Origin: Achromobacter sp. AONIH1
GTDB taxonomy: Bacteria; Pseudomonadota; Gammaproteobacteria; Burkholderiales; Burkholderiaceae_B
Assembly (NCBI RefSeq): GCF_002902905.1
Contig: NZ_CP026124.1
Span: forward strand, 1,798,001-1,862,000
Reading direction: 5' to 3'
Length of the DNA: 64,000 bases
The notes below the pieces were generated by a model. It was not told the DNA's origin. It saw nothing but the letters and a program-made list of their open reading frames with translations, and searched no databases. Position numbers and translations under genes: made by a program. Shown in pieces: positions 8,882 to 18,133 of this stretch; position 1 is the first letter of the stretch, and the number at the start of each line of letters is the position of its first letter.

Positions 8882-9967
8882 ATGAATAAGCCGGCGTTGT
8901 TGGCCGCCGTGACGGCGGGTCTGGTCGTCGGGGCCGTGCTGGGCGTCTACGCGCCGCGCTGGTTCGCGTCCGGCGCGGGGGCGCCGCAGGCGGTTGCGTC
9001 CACGCAGGCGCCCGCCAAGCCGGTGGCGCAACGGGTGCAGGTCGCCGCGGTCAGGCAAGTGCCTTTCGCGCGCGGTATCTCGGCCGTGGGCAGCCTGCGC
9101 TCGGACGAGTCCGTGGTGCTGCGGCCGGAAGTGGCCGGCCGCATCCAGAGCATCGATTTCAAGGAAGGGCAGCCCGTGGCGCGCGGGCAGGCGCTGGTGC
9201 GTCTGGACGACTCCGTGCCGCGTGCCGAGCTGGCGCAGGCGCGGGCCAATCTGACGCTGGCCCAGACCCATTACCGGCGCGCGGTCGAACTGCAGGGCAA
9301 GGGCTTCGTCAGCCAGAAGGCGCGGGACGAGTCCGCCAGCTCGCTCAAGGTGCAGGAAGCCGCCGTGGCGCTGGCGCAGGCGCGCCTGGACAAGATGACC
9401 ATCACCGCGCCCTTTTCCGGCATCGCCGGCCTGCGCAGCGTGTCGGTGGGCGATTACGTCAGCCAGGGGCAGGACCTGGCGCCGCTGGAAGCCATCGACC
9501 CGCTCAAGGTGGATTTCCGCGTGCCGGAAATGTACCTGAACAAGGTGGGCGTGGGCCAGCAGCTGACCTTGCGCATGGACGCGCTGCCCGGCGAGGATCG
9601 GCCGGGGCTGGTCTATGCCGTCAGTCCGCTGGTCGATGCCGGCGGCCGTTCCATCCTGCTGCGGGCCACGGTGGCCAACCGCGACGCGGTACTGCGTCCT
9701 GGCATGTTCGCCCGGGTCCAGCTGCAATTCGCGCAGGACCAGGCGCTGGTCGTGCCGGAAGCCGCGTTGACGCCCTCGGGTCAGGCGCAATATGTGTACC
9801 GGGTGCGCGACGGCGTGGCCGAGCGGCGCGCCGTGACCATCGGCGAGCGCCGCGAAGGCCTGGTCGAGATCCTGACGGGCGTGGGCGAGGGCGACCAGTT
9901 GGTCGTGGCCGGCCTGCAGCGCGTGACCGACGGCGCGCCCGTCCAGATCGTGGGCGACGGCGCCTGA
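8882..9967 (+). CDS. RND efflux periplasmic adaptor subunit
   Basis: Membrane-fusion protein linking an inner-membrane RND pump to an outer-membrane channel. The 361-residue protein starts MNKPALLAAVTAGLVVGAVLG (signal or membrane anchor), then a lipoyl half-motif (SVVLRPEVAGRIQSIDFKEGQPVARGQALVRLD), an alpha-helical hairpin (about residues 120-170), the second lipoyl half (ITAPFSGIAGLRSVSVGDYVSQGQ) and a beta-barrel domain. No lipobox is seen. The pump gene follows after 36 bp. No outer-membrane factor is encoded beside it. Confidence 0.93.
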   Translation: MNKPALLAAVTAGLVVGAVLGVYAPRWFASGAGAPQAVASTQAPAKPVAQRVQVAAVRQVPFARGISAVGSLRSDESVVLRPEVAGRIQSIDFKEGQPVARGQALVRLDDSVPRAELAQARANLTLAQTHYRRAVELQGKGFVSQKARDESASSLKVQEAAVALAQARLDKMTITAPFSGIAGLRSVSVGDYVSQGQDLAPLEAIDPLKVDFRVPEMYLNKVGVGQQLTLRMDALPGEDRPGLVYAVSPLVDAGGRSILLRATVANRDAVLRPGMFARVQLQFAQDQALVVPEAALTPSGQAQYVYRVRDGVAERRAVTIGERREGLVEILTGVGEGDQLVVAGLQRVTDGAPVQIVGDGA

Positions 9968-10003
9968 GGCGCCGATCCCAGCCATTTTTCAAGGCGGTCC
10001 GCC

Positions 10004-13000
10004 ATGCGCATTTCCGAAACCTGCATCCAGCGGCCGGTGTTCGCATCGGTCCTGTCGCTGATCATCGTGCTGATCGGCCTGATCTCGTATTCCCGCCTCA
10101 CGGTGCGCGAGTACCCCAAGATCGACGAGCCCATTGTGTCGGTGGACACTACCTACAAGGGCGCCTCGCCCGAGGTGATCGAGTCCCAGGTGACCAAGCC
10201 GCTGGAAGACCAGCTGGCCGGCATCGAAGGCGTGGACGTGATGACCTCGCGCAGCCGCTCCGAGCGCAGCCTGATCAACATCAAGTTCAACCTGAAGCGC
10301 GATCCGGACGCGGCGGCGGCCGAGGTGCGCGACAAGGTCTCGCGCGCGAGGCGCTTCCTGCCCGACGAGATCGACGAGCCCATCATCGGCAAGGTCGAGA
10401 CCGATTCCCAGCCCATTATCTACATCGCCGTCGAATCGGGTTCGCTGTCCGCCATCCAGACCTCCGATTACATCAACCGCTACATCAAGACCCGCCTGTC
10501 GGTGCTGCCCGGCGCGGCCGAGGTGCGCGTGTTCGGCGAGCGGCTGCCGTCCATGCGCATCTATGTGGACCGCGACAAGCTGGCGGCCTACGGGCTGACC
10601 GTGCAGGACGTCGAGGCCTCGCTGCGCAGCCAGAACGTCGAGATCCCGGCTGGCCGCATCGAGTCGCGGGCGCGCGAGTTCTCGGTGGTGTCGTCCACCG
10701 ACCTGCAGACGACCAAGCAGTTCGAGAATGTGATCGTCGCCAACGTCAAGGGCTATCCGGTGCGGCTGCGCGACGTGGCCAGGATCGAGATCGGCGCGGC
10801 CAATGACCGCGTGCTGTCGCGCTTCAACGGCAAGCCGGCCATCAACATCGGCATCACCCGGCAGTCCACCGCCAATCCGCTGGAGCTGTCCAAGGCGGCG
10901 CGCGAGGAAGTCGAACGGCTGAACCTGAACCTGCCGCCCGGCATGAAGCTGAACATCGCCTATGACTCGTCGGTATTCATCGAGCGCTCCATCGATTCGG
11001 TGTTCCGCACCATCGTCGAAGCCATCATCCTGGTGGTGCTGGTGATCTTTTTCTTCCTGCGCAACCTGCGCGCCAGCATCATCCCCATCGTCACCATTCC
11101 GGTGTCGCTGGTGGGCGCCTGCGCGCTGATGTATCTGTTCGGCTTTTCGATCAACACATTGACGCTGCTGGCCATGGTGCTGGCCATCGGCCTGGTGGTG
11201 GACGACGCCATCGTGGTGCTGGAGAACATCTTCCGTCACATCGAGGACGGCATGCCGCGCAAGCAGGCCGCGCTGCAGGGGTCGCGCGAGATCGGTTTCG
11301 CCGTGGTCGCGATGACGCTGACGCTGGTGACGGTGTACGCGCCGCTGGCCTTCGCCACCGGCCGGACCGGCCGGCTGTTCATCGAGTTCGCGCTGGCCCT
11401 GGCCGGCGCGGTGCTGGTGTCGGGCTTCGTCGCCCTCACGCTCACGCCGATGATGTGTTCGGTGCTGTTGCGGCACCAGAGCAGCCATAGCCGCTGGTAC
11501 AACCTGATCGAAGGCTGGCTCGACGCCCTGGGAAAGGGCTACCGCAAGGTGCTGGGCGTGTCGTTGCGGCACCGCTGGGCGGTGGTCGCGGTGGGCGTGG
11601 CGGTGGCGGCCGCGAGCGGCGTGCTGTTCAAGGTGGTCAAGAGCGAGCTGGCGCCGATCGAGGACCGTGGCGTGGTGTTCGGCATCGTCAGCGCGCCCGA
11701 GGGCGCCACGCTGAACTACACGCTGGAGAGCATGCTGGGCATCGAGCAGTTCTACGCCGACATCGGCGAGGCCAGCGGCAGCCAGGTCACGGTGGGCTTT
11801 CCCACGGTCACCGACGGCACGGCCATCCTGCGGCTCAAGCCCTGGGAAGAACGCAACCGCAAGCAGCAGGCCATCACCCAGGAATTGCAGCCGAAGTTCG
11901 CCTCGCTGCCTGGCGTGCGCGCCTTCCCGACCAATCCGCCGTCGCTGGGCCAGTCGGCCCGCTCCAAGCCGGTCGAGTTCATTATCATGAGCCAGGCCTC
12001 GTATGCCGAGCTGGCGCGCCTGACTGAGGTGTTCCTGACGGAGCTGCGCAAGTATCCGGGCCTGATGAACCTGGACACCGACCTGCGCCTGAACACGCCC
12101 GAGCTGCGGGTGCGGGTGGACCGAGACAAGATGGCCGACGTGGGCGCCAACGTGGCCACGGTCGGCCGGACGCTGGAATCGATGCTCGGCGGACGCCAGG
12201 TGACGCGCTACAAGGACGAGGGCGAGCAGTACGACGTGATCGTGCAGGTGACGCCGCGCGACCGCGCCAATCCCACGGACATCTCTGGCATTTACGTGCG
12301 GGCGCGCGACGGCAGCATGGTGCAGCTCGACAATCTGCTGGGCGTGCACGAAGGCGTGTCGCCGCAGTCGCTGAACCACTTCAACCGCCTGCGCGCCGTG
12401 AAGATCGACGGCGCCGTGGCGCCGGGCTACGCGCTGGGCGAGGTGTTGACGCACATGCACCAGGTGGCGCGCGAGGTGCTGCCGACCACGGTGGTGACCG
12501 ACCTGGACGGCCAGTCGCGCGAGTTCCGCGATTCCTCGGGCAGCATTTACCTGGTCTTCGCCATGGCGCTGGCCTTCATCTACCTGGTGCTGGCGGCGCA
12601 GTTCGAGAGCTGGCGCAATCCTTTCATCATCATGCTGTCGGTGCCGCTGTCCATGACCGGCGCGCTGCTGGCGCTGTGGCTGAGTGGCGGCACGTTGTCG
12701 ATCTACAGCCAGATCGGGCTCATCACGCTGGTGGGCCTGATCACCAAGCACGGCATCCTGATCGTCGAATTCACCAATCAGCTGCGCGACGAGGGCAGGG
12801 AACTGTTCGAGGCCGTGACCGAGGCCAGCGTGCTGCGCCTGCGTCCCATCCTGATGACCACGGGCGCCATGGTGCTGGGCACCGTGCCGCTGGCCCTGTC
12901 GCATGGCGCCGGCGCCGAATCGCGCCAGCAGATTGGCTGGGTCCTGGTGGGCGGGCTGATGCTGGGTACACTATTGACCTTGTTCGTCGTGCCGGTGGCC

Positions 13001-13120
13001 TATACCTTGATCGCCACCGCGCGGCAGAAACCCGGCCATGCCGGCGGCACGCAACCGCAAGCCCCGGCACAGCCGCCGGCCGCTCCCGCGTCCGCGGCGT
13101 CGGCCCCAGCGTCGGAATAG
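10004..13120 (+). CDS. RND multidrug efflux permease (HAE1 family)
   Basis: Proton-driven inner-membrane exporter of the AcrB/MexB superfamily. It has 1038 residues, usual for the family, with 12 membrane helices in two halves and two large periplasmic loops. The proton-relay pair is Asp400-Asp401 in GLVVDDAIVVLEN, and the partner lysine is Lys915 in LITKHGILIVEF. The short tail is rich in Ala and Pro. It is cotranscribed with the adaptor. Specificity cannot be read from sequence; the absence of a third gene implies use of an outer-membrane channel encoded elsewhere. Confidence 0.95.
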   Translation: MRISETCIQRPVFASVLSLIIVLIGLISYSRLTVREYPKIDEPIVSVDTTYKGASPEVIESQVTKPLEDQLAGIEGVDVMTSRSRSERSLINIKFNLKRDPDAAAAEVRDKVSRARRFLPDEIDEPIIGKVETDSQPIIYIAVESGSLSAIQTSDYINRYIKTRLSVLPGAAEVRVFGERLPSMRIYVDRDKLAAYGLTVQDVEASLRSQNVEIPAGRIESRAREFSVVSSTDLQTTKQFENVIVANVKGYPVRLRDVARIEIGAANDRVLSRFNGKPAINIGITRQSTANPLELSKAAREEVERLNLNLPPGMKLNIAYDSSVFIERSIDSVFRTIVEAIILVVLVIFFFLRNLRASIIPIVTIPVSLVGACALMYLFGFSINTLTLLAMVLAIGLVVDDAIVVLENIFRHIEDGMPRKQAALQGSREIGFAVVAMTLTLVTVYAPLAFATGRTGRLFIEFALALAGAVLVSGFVALTLTPMMCSVLLRHQSSHSRWYNLIEGWLDALGKGYRKVLGVSLRHRWAVVAVGVAVAAASGVLFKVVKSELAPIEDRGVVFGIVSAPEGATLNYTLESMLGIEQFYADIGEASGSQVTVGFPTVTDGTAILRLKPWEERNRKQQAITQELQPKFASLPGVRAFPTNPPSLGQSARSKPVEFIIMSQASYAELARLTEVFLTELRKYPGLMNLDTDLRLNTPELRVRVDRDKMADVGANVATVGRTLESMLGGRQVTRYKDEGEQYDVIVQVTPRDRANPTDISGIYVRARDGSMVQLDNLLGVHEGVSPQSLNHFNRLRAVKIDGAVAPGYALGEVLTHMHQVAREVLPTTVVTDLDGQSREFRDSSGSIYLVFAMALAFIYLVLAAQFESWRNPFIIMLSVPLSMTGALLALWLSGGTLSIYSQIGLITLVGLITKHGILIVEFTNQLRDEGRELFEAVTEASVLRLRPILMTTGAMVLGTVPLALSHGAGAESRQQIGWVLVGGLMLGTLLTLFVVPVAYTLIATARQKPGHAGGTQPQAPAQPPAAPASAASAPASE

Positions 13121-13130
13121 CTTTACACAT

Positions 13131-13847
13131 ATGCGCCAGATCATCTTTGACTCGGAAACCACCGGACTGGACCCCGCGCAGGGCCATCGCATCGTCGAAA
13201 TCGGCTGCGTGGAACTGGTCAACCGGATGTCCACCGGCAACAACCTGCACATCTATCTGAACCCGGACCGCGAAAGCGATCCCGAGGCCCTGGCGGTGCA
13301 CGGCCTGACCACCGAATTCCTGTCGGACAAGCCGCGCTTCGCCGACGTGGCCGACGAGTTCGTGAAGTTCATCGCCGGCGCCGAGCTGATCGCGCACAAT
13401 GCCGCGTTCGACGTGAAGTTCTTCAACGCCGAACTGGCCAAGACCGGCCGCAAGCCGATCACCGACTACTGCGAGACCGTCACCGATTCGCTGCTGCACG
13501 CGCGCTCGCTGTTCCCCGGCAAGCGCAACTCGCTGGACGCGTTGTGCGACCGCTTTGGCATCTCCAACGCGCACCGCACGCTGCACGGCGCCTTGCTGGA
13601 CGCGCAGTTGCTGGCCGAGGTGTGGCTGGCCATGACGCGCGGCCAGGACGCGCTGCTGATCGACGTCGAGGAAGACGCCTCGGCCGGCGGCGCGGGCGTG
13701 GTGCTGACGAAGTTCGATGCGTCCGGGCTGCCGGTGCTGCGCGCGGATGCCGCCGAGTTGTCCGAGCACGAAGGGTATCTGGCCGCGCTGGACAAGTCCG
13801 TGGGCGGCGAGTGCCTGTGGCGCAAGATGGAGCCGGCGGCGGGCTGA
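13131..13847 (+). CDS. dnaQ: DNA polymerase III epsilon subunit (proofreading exonuclease)
   Basis: 3'-5' exonuclease of the replicase core. Exo I is FDSETTGLD with the two metal-binding acidic residues, Exo II is HNAAFDVKF, and Exo III-epsilon is HGALLDAQLL with its His and Asp. Length is 238 residues, similar to E. coli epsilon. The start ATG at 13131 lies 10 bp after the RND pump stop with only a weak upstream ribosome site. It may be carried partly on the pump transcript, unlike the usual divergent rnhA/dnaQ layout of enterobacteria. Confidence 0.96.
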   Translation: MRQIIFDSETTGLDPAQGHRIVEIGCVELVNRMSTGNNLHIYLNPDRESDPEALAVHGLTTEFLSDKPRFADVADEFVKFIAGAELIAHNAAFDVKFFNAELAKTGRKPITDYCETVTDSLLHARSLFPGKRNSLDALCDRFGISNAHRTLHGALLDAQLLAEVWLAMTRGQDALLIDVEEDASAGGAGVVLTKFDASGLPVLRADAAELSEHEGYLAALDKSVGGECLWRKMEPAAG

Positions 13848-13924
13848 ATCCGCGCCGCAAACAAATTAATTGGCGACTGACTTGCGCACGCAGAAAAAAA
13901 CGTGCTAATATTTCGCCTCTTTCG

Positions 13925-13999
13925 GGGTGGTTAGCTCAGTGGTAGAGCACTGCCTTCACACGGCAGGGGTCACAAGTTCGAAACTTGTACCACCCACCA
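13925..13999 (+). tRNA. tRNA-Val (anticodon CAC)
   Basis: A 75-nt cloverleaf: acceptor GGGTGGT pairs with ACCACCC, D arm GCTC/GAGC, anticodon stem CTGCC/GGCAG with loop TTCACAC giving anticodon CAC, and T arm ACAAG/CTTGT with loop TTCGAAA. The CCA end is encoded. It reads GUG codons, frequent in this high-GC genome. It follows dnaQ, the place where E. coli carries a tRNA-Asp. Confidence 0.97.
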
Positions 14000-14088
14000 A
14001 TTTCACCAGTTGCCGCTTGCGGCGCCTGGCATCCCGAAGCGAAAAACCTGGCATCAGCCAGTTGGTTCGCTCAGCGGGATCAAAAAAA

Positions 14089-14114
14089 GCCAACCTTCGC
14101 GGGTTGGCTTTTTT
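14089..14114 (+). terminator. Rho-independent terminator after tRNA-Val
   Basis: GCCAACC (14089-14095) pairs with GGTTGGC (14102-14108), followed by six T. The A-run before the stem makes it potentially bidirectional. Confidence 0.85.
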
Positions 14115-14406
14115 CTTTGCGCCGCCTGGCGCGGATCGCCGATTGCGCAGCGCGCGGTTTCCGATTCTTCGCATAGGACATCGCGCGATTGCGGGCCGCG
14201 CATGCGCCTGGCTGCCGAGCGACGGCAGGCATTCTTGATCTACCTCAATCATCGTTCCTGAGCTTGTCGTTGCCACGGCCCGCGCATGCCTATCATGAAA
14301 GCGCGGCCCGACGGGCCGCCAGCCGGGCTGGCAGCCTCGGCCTGGCGGCGCGTTGAGGCGGCGCCGGTCCGCAGCCGCGGACCGGACACGAAAACAGGAG
14401 AACGCC
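14115..14406. other. Gene-free stretch
   Basis: No coding region, RNA or repeat is supported between the tRNA terminator and the small membrane protein. Only the ribosome site AGGAG at 14396-14400 is functional-looking. Confidence 0.5.
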
Positions 14407-14574
14407 ATGCACCCCGACACCAACACCATGTTGATCATCATCGTGGCGGGCGTGGCGCTCATGCTGCTGGGTTTCGGTCTGCGCGACCGCAACATCGGCA
14501 TGGGGCTGATGGGCATCGGCCTGGTGACCGCGCTGGGCACCATCATCTACAAGGCCTACATCACGTTCAATTGA
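14407..14574 (+). CDS. Small hypothetical membrane protein, 55 aa
   Basis: Small protein with two hydrophobic segments (TMLIIIVAGVALMLLGFGL and MGLMGIGLVTALGTIIYKAY) separated by a charged RDRN turn, so probably a two-helix inner-membrane hairpin. A good AGGAG lies 6 nt before the ATG. Function unknown; it stands alone and converges on yaiI. Confidence 0.7.
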   Translation: MHPDTNTMLIIIVAGVALMLLGFGLRDRNIGMGLMGIGLVTALGTIIYKAYITFN

Positions 14575-14624
14575 CGGGCGAGGACGCCCTGGCGCAGCCT
14601 GCGCGCAGTACGCGCGGGCGTGAA

Positions 14625-15095
14625 TCAAGCGCCGGATTTCGCGGCCGCGCGGGCGGCGCGCGCCAGGATGGCGTCGAGCTGGCTGGCGAAGGCGCGGCGA
14701 TCCGCCTGGCTGAGGGCCGGCGGGCCGCCGATGTCCACGCCGCTGGAACGCAGTTCTTCCATCATGTCGCGCATCGCCAGCCGTTCGCGGATCGTGCCCG
14801 CGTCGTAACGTTCGCCGCGCGGGCTGAGCGCCATCGCGCCCTTGGCCAGCACGTCGGCCGCCAGCGGGATATCCGCCGTGATGACCAGGTCGCCGGCCTC
14901 GGCGTGCTGCGTGATGTGGGCGTCGGCGACGTCGAAGCCGCGCGGCACCTGGACCGCGCGGATCAGGGGCGAGGGCGGCGTGCGCAGCGGCTGGTTGGCC
15001 ACCAGGGTCAACGGCAGGCCCGCGCGCTGGGCGGCGCGGAACAGGATGTCCTTGACCACCACCGGGCAGGCGTCGGCATCGACCCAGATGTGCAT
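14625..15095 (-). CDS. yaiI: UPF0178 / DUF188 protein (YaiI/YqxD family)
   Basis: A 156-residue member of the YaiI_YqxD family, classed to my knowledge in the PIN-domain-like clan. Conserved acidic motifs are visible: [12 protein letters not shown] at the N-terminus, [11 protein letters not shown] in the middle and [20 protein letters not shown] near the end. Biochemical role is not established. It starts only 2 bp after the stop of an RHH-like 88-residue protein, so the two are surely cotranscribed. Confidence 0.92.
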   Translation of the reverse strand: MHIWVDADACPVVVKDILFRAAQRAGLPLTLVANQPLRTPPSPLIRAVQVPRGFDVADAHITQHAEAGDLVITADIPLAADVLAKGAMALSPRGERYDAGTIRERLAMRDMMEELRSSGVDIGGPPALSQADRRAFASQLDAILARAARAAAKSGA

Positions 15096-15097
15096 GC

Positions 15098-15364
15098 TCA
15101 GGCGTCCAGCGCTTTCTGCAGCAGTTCGGCCACGATCTCGTTGGTGGAGACGCCGCGCGCCACGGCCATGGCGCGGATCTGGTCGGCATGGGCTTGGGAC
15201 AGCTTGAGCGGGAAGGGCACCAGGCCGGCGGCCTGGTCCAGCTTGCGCTGTTCGCGCCGGTCGGGCAGCTGGGAGGCCGTGCCGAAACGGTCCGGCGTGC
15301 CGGATTGCTTGAGCTGGCCGGCCAATTTCAGGGCCTGGTTCTTTTGCAGATCGAATTTGTTCAT
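15098..15364 (-). CDS. Small ribbon-helix-helix-like protein
   Basis: An 88-residue basic protein. The last 40 residues fit the ribbon-helix-helix pattern: a strand (VPFPLKLS), helix A ([15 protein letters not shown]) and helix B beginning with the typical [16 protein letters not shown] turn. The first half is charged and probably flexible. RHH proteins are often DNA-binding antitoxins or repressors. It is immediately upstream of the PIN-clan gene yaiI, the order of an antitoxin-toxin operon. Whether it binds DNA or YaiI is not shown. Confidence 0.7.
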   Translation of the reverse strand: MNKFDLQKNQALKLAGQLKQSGTPDRFGTASQLPDRREQRKLDQAAGLVPFPLKLSQAHADQIRAMAVARGVSTNEIVAELLQKALDA

Positions 15365-15406
15365 CGCGATTTCCTGTGAGGGAGCGCCATCATATACGCA
15401 GGCCGC

Positions 15407-16915
15407 CTAGGGCCGCGCTGGCGTTTTGGGGTTTTCCAGGGTGCTGAGGCCTTCTTCCGCGCCATCGTGCAGCGGCACGCTCAGGCCGCGCCGGGCGGTC
15501 GCCACGCCGACCTGCGCGCCCTGGGGCGAGCCGCCGGCCAGCAGGTCCTGGCCGGTCTGGTACACGGTGCGCACGATGCTCAGCGCCTCGTCGCGGGTCA
15601 GTTCGGACGTGGTCAGCAGCAAGGCGGCCGTGCCGACCGTCGCCACCGCTACGGGCTGGTCCGGATAGGTGCCGGCGGCGATGTCGATCGGCATCAGCAC
15701 GCCGTCCTCGCCGGCGGTCAGCGCCTTGATGGCGGCGGGATCGAGCGGCAGCAGCTGGAGCCTGGCCTGGGCCAGGGCGTCGCGCAGCGGCGTGGCCGGC
15801 ACGCCGATCACCTGGGCGGCGGCGTCGAGGTCGCCGGCATTCAGCGCCGGCAGCGAGGCGCTGAAGGGCGTGTCGATCACCGTGTAGTCGCGGCCGGCCT
15901 GCATGCCGTGCGCGGCCAGTACGCGTTCCAGCGTCGCGCGCACGGCCGAGCCTTGCGGACCGAGGGCGATGCGCTTGCCTTTCAGGTCGCGCACGTTGCG
16001 CAGCCCGGCGTCCCGGCGCACCACGATATGCACCATTTCCGGATAGAGGCTGCCCAGCGCGCGCAGCGCCGAGAACGGCGCCTGGTCGGCGAAGGGGCCC
16101 TTGCCTTCGTAGGCCAGGCGCGCGGTGTCGGCCTGGGCCAGCGCCACCGATACGTCGCCGGCGCGCAGCAGCGCGATGTTCTCCGCGCCGCCGCCGGTGA
16201 TGAGCGGGGTGATCCGGATCTGTTGCGAGCGGCTGGCGCCGGCAAGGGCGCGGGCAAAGGCCACGTACTCGCCTCGGTCGGGCCCGCCGGCCAGCGGATA
16301 GCCGTGCTGCAGCCGGCTCAGGCGGCCGTTGATGCGCGACACCGAGCGTTCCAGTTCTTGCTGCACGACATGCTGCGCGGTGCTGGAGGCGCTGTAGGCG
16401 ACAGAGTGCGTGATCTGGTCCAGCGTGTCCAGCAACTGGCGCGTGACGGTGGGCGGCGTACCGCTATCCAGCGTGGGCGCTTCGGCGGCCTTGAAACCGG
16501 CGGGCGTGACCAGGGTCCAGGCGTCGCCGTCCTTGCGGTAGATCGCGCTGGCGTGAGCGACGATGCGGTCGCCAGCCTGGTTGCCGCTGGACTTGACGCC
16601 GCTGATGCTGCGCGGGCCCGCGCCCAGCAGCGTCACCAGCGAGGCGGCGCCGGGCTTGTCCCAGGCGCCGAGCGTGATGTCGCGGTCCAGCCGCAGTTCC
16701 ACGTCGTAATAGACCACGCGCCGGGTTTCGCTGGCCGGCGCGGTGCTGTCCGCGGCCGAGCCGCGCCGCTTGAGGTCGGCGATCTTGAATTGGTCCGCGC
16801 CGTAGGTGGCGGTCAGGCCGCGCTCGACGTCGGCGCGCAGCGCGTCGGCATCGGGGGCGCGGCCGCAGGCGGCCAGCGTCAGGCAAAGGGCGATGAGGGC
16901 GATGCGCTTGAACAT
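15407..16915 (-). CDS. TAXI-family TRAP-type solute-binding lipoprotein
   Basis: A 502-residue lipoprotein (signal ending LTLAAC, lipidated Cys17). Residues 18-170 form an uncharacterised N-terminal domain, and about 200-500 match the TAXI family of TRAP transporter binding proteins (ITGGGAENIALLRAGDVSVALAQADTARLAYEG, DLKGKRIALGPQGSAVRATLERVL). It lies 2 bp downstream of gltS, with no DctQ/DctM membrane genes around. The context suggests it presents an anionic amino acid or dicarboxylate to GltS, or senses it, which would be an unusual pairing. Confidence 0.85.
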   Translation of the reverse strand: MFKRIALIALCLTLAACGRAPDADALRADVERGLTATYGADQFKIADLKRRGSAADSTAPASETRRVVYYDVELRLDRDITLGAWDKPGAASLVTLLGAGPRSISGVKSSGNQAGDRIVAHASAIYRKDGDAWTLVTPAGFKAAEAPTLDSGTPPTVTRQLLDTLDQITHSVAYSASSTAQHVVQQELERSVSRINGRLSRLQHGYPLAGGPDRGEYVAFARALAGASRSQQIRITPLITGGGAENIALLRAGDVSVALAQADTARLAYEGKGPFADQAPFSALRALGSLYPEMVHIVVRRDAGLRNVRDLKGKRIALGPQGSAVRATLERVLAAHGMQAGRDYTVIDTPFSASLPALNAGDLDAAAQVIGVPATPLRDALAQARLQLLPLDPAAIKALTAGEDGVLMPIDIAAGTYPDQPVAVATVGTAALLLTTSELTRDEALSIVRTVYQTGQDLLAGGSPQGAQVGVATARRGLSVPLHDGAEEGLSTLENPKTPARP

Positions 16916-16917
16916 GC

Positions 16918-18123
16918 TTACATCCCTCCCACGAACGGCAGCGAGATCAGCGAGGTCAGCACGATCACGTTGAGGATGTCGACCAGGAAGGCGCCGGTCA
17001 CCGGCACCACGATGAAGGCTTCGGGCGCGGGGCCGTGGCGGCGCGTCAACGCCTGCATGTTGGCGATGGCGGTCGCCGTCGCGCCCAGCGCGAAGCCGCA
17101 GAAGGCGGCCGACATGATGCTGGCTTCATAGTCGCGCTTGAGCGCGCGGAACATGACCAGGGAGGCGTACAGCGCGCAGAACAGCGTCTGCACCGCCAGC
17201 ATCAGCGCCAGCGGCCCGGCCAGCCGGGCGACGCTGGACAGGTCCAGCGTCATCATGGTCATGCCCAGGAACAGCGACAGCGCGACGGTGCCGATGATTT
17301 CCGTGGCGCGGTCATCCAGCTTCAAGCCCAGGCGCGCGCCGCCGTTGCGGATGAGCACGCCGGTGGCCAGGCACCACAGGAAGTTGGGCAGGCTGACCGG
17401 GGCATTCTCGACCAGCGTGGCGAGATAGCCGCCCAGCGCCAGGCAGATGAAGGCCGCGGTCAGCGACACGATGAACGAGCCGGACGTGGACGGCGCTTGA
17501 TCCTCGCTCAGATCCGGCGCGTCATGGCTGGCGGTGGCCTGGTCCAGGCTGCCGGCCAGCTTGTGGCGGCGCATGAGCCATTCCGCGACCGGGCCGCCGA
17601 CCACGCCTCCCAGCACCAGGCCCAGCGTGGCGGACGTCATGGCCAGCGCCATCACGTCCTGGATGTTGTTGAAGTCGGCGAAGCGCGTGGCGTAGGCCGC
17701 GCCGGTGCCGTGCCCGCCGACCAGCGTGATGGTGCCGCCCAGCAAGCCCATGAGCGGGTGCATGTCCAGCAGCCAGGCCATGCCCAGTCCCACCGCGTTC
17801 TGGAGCACCAGGAATGGGATCAGGGCCAGCAGGAAGGCGATCAGTCGCGGGCCTCCCTTGGCGAGCAGCTTGAGGTTGGCGGTCAAGCCGATGCAGCCGA
17901 AGAACAGCAGCAGCAGCGTGGGCCGGATGCTGGTGTCCAGCGAGACGCTCACGCCGCCCCAGTTCGATAGCAGGTAGGCGGCGATGGCGAACAGCAGGCC
18001 GCCGACGATGGGGTCGGGGATGCTGTAGCGCGCCAGCACGCCGATGCGGGAAGTCAGGACGCGGCCGATGACGAGCACCAGGCAGCAGGCCAGCAGGGAT
18101 TGGACGGGCGTGAGAGAAATCAT
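16918..18123 (-). CDS. gltS: Sodium/glutamate symporter
   Basis: Inner-membrane Na+-coupled glutamate uptake protein. It has 401 residues, the family length, with about ten hydrophobic segments, including the re-entrant-type motif GGHGTGAAYATRF and its second-half counterpart FCGFALGATATAIANMQ. An AAGGA ribosome site precedes the ATG, and a perfect 17-nt palindrome lies 11-27 nt upstream. Cotranscribed with the TAXI lipoprotein downstream. Confidence 0.95.
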   Translation of the reverse strand: MISLTPVQSLLACCLVLVIGRVLTSRIGVLARYSIPDPIVGGLLFAIAAYLLSNWGGVSVSLDTSIRPTLLLLFFGCIGLTANLKLLAKGGPRLIAFLLALIPFLVLQNAVGLGMAWLLDMHPLMGLLGGTITLVGGHGTGAAYATRFADFNNIQDVMALAMTSATLGLVLGGVVGGPVAEWLMRRHKLAGSLDQATASHDAPDLSEDQAPSTSGSFIVSLTAAFICLALGGYLATLVENAPVSLPNFLWCLATGVLIRNGGARLGLKLDDRATEIIGTVALSLFLGMTMMTLDLSSVARLAGPLALMLAVQTLFCALYASLVMFRALKRDYEASIMSAAFCGFALGATATAIANMQALTRRHGPAPEAFIVVPVTGAFLVDILNVIVLTSLISLPFVGGM

Positions 18124-18133
18124 GGAATCCTTC

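Noticed and set aside
8695..8889. A 64-codon frame before the RND adaptor
   Set aside because: No ribosome site, Arg/Ala-rich composition, and overlap with the adaptor start.
9989..12904. A 971-codon open frame on the minus strand
   Set aside because: It is the antisense shadow of the RND pump gene, rich in His, Gln and Arg as expected from high-GC antisense frames, and it matches no family.
13925..14406. tRNA-Val as an integration site for a genomic island
   Set aside because: No integrase, no direct repeat of the tRNA 3' end was noticed, and downstream genes look like core genes.
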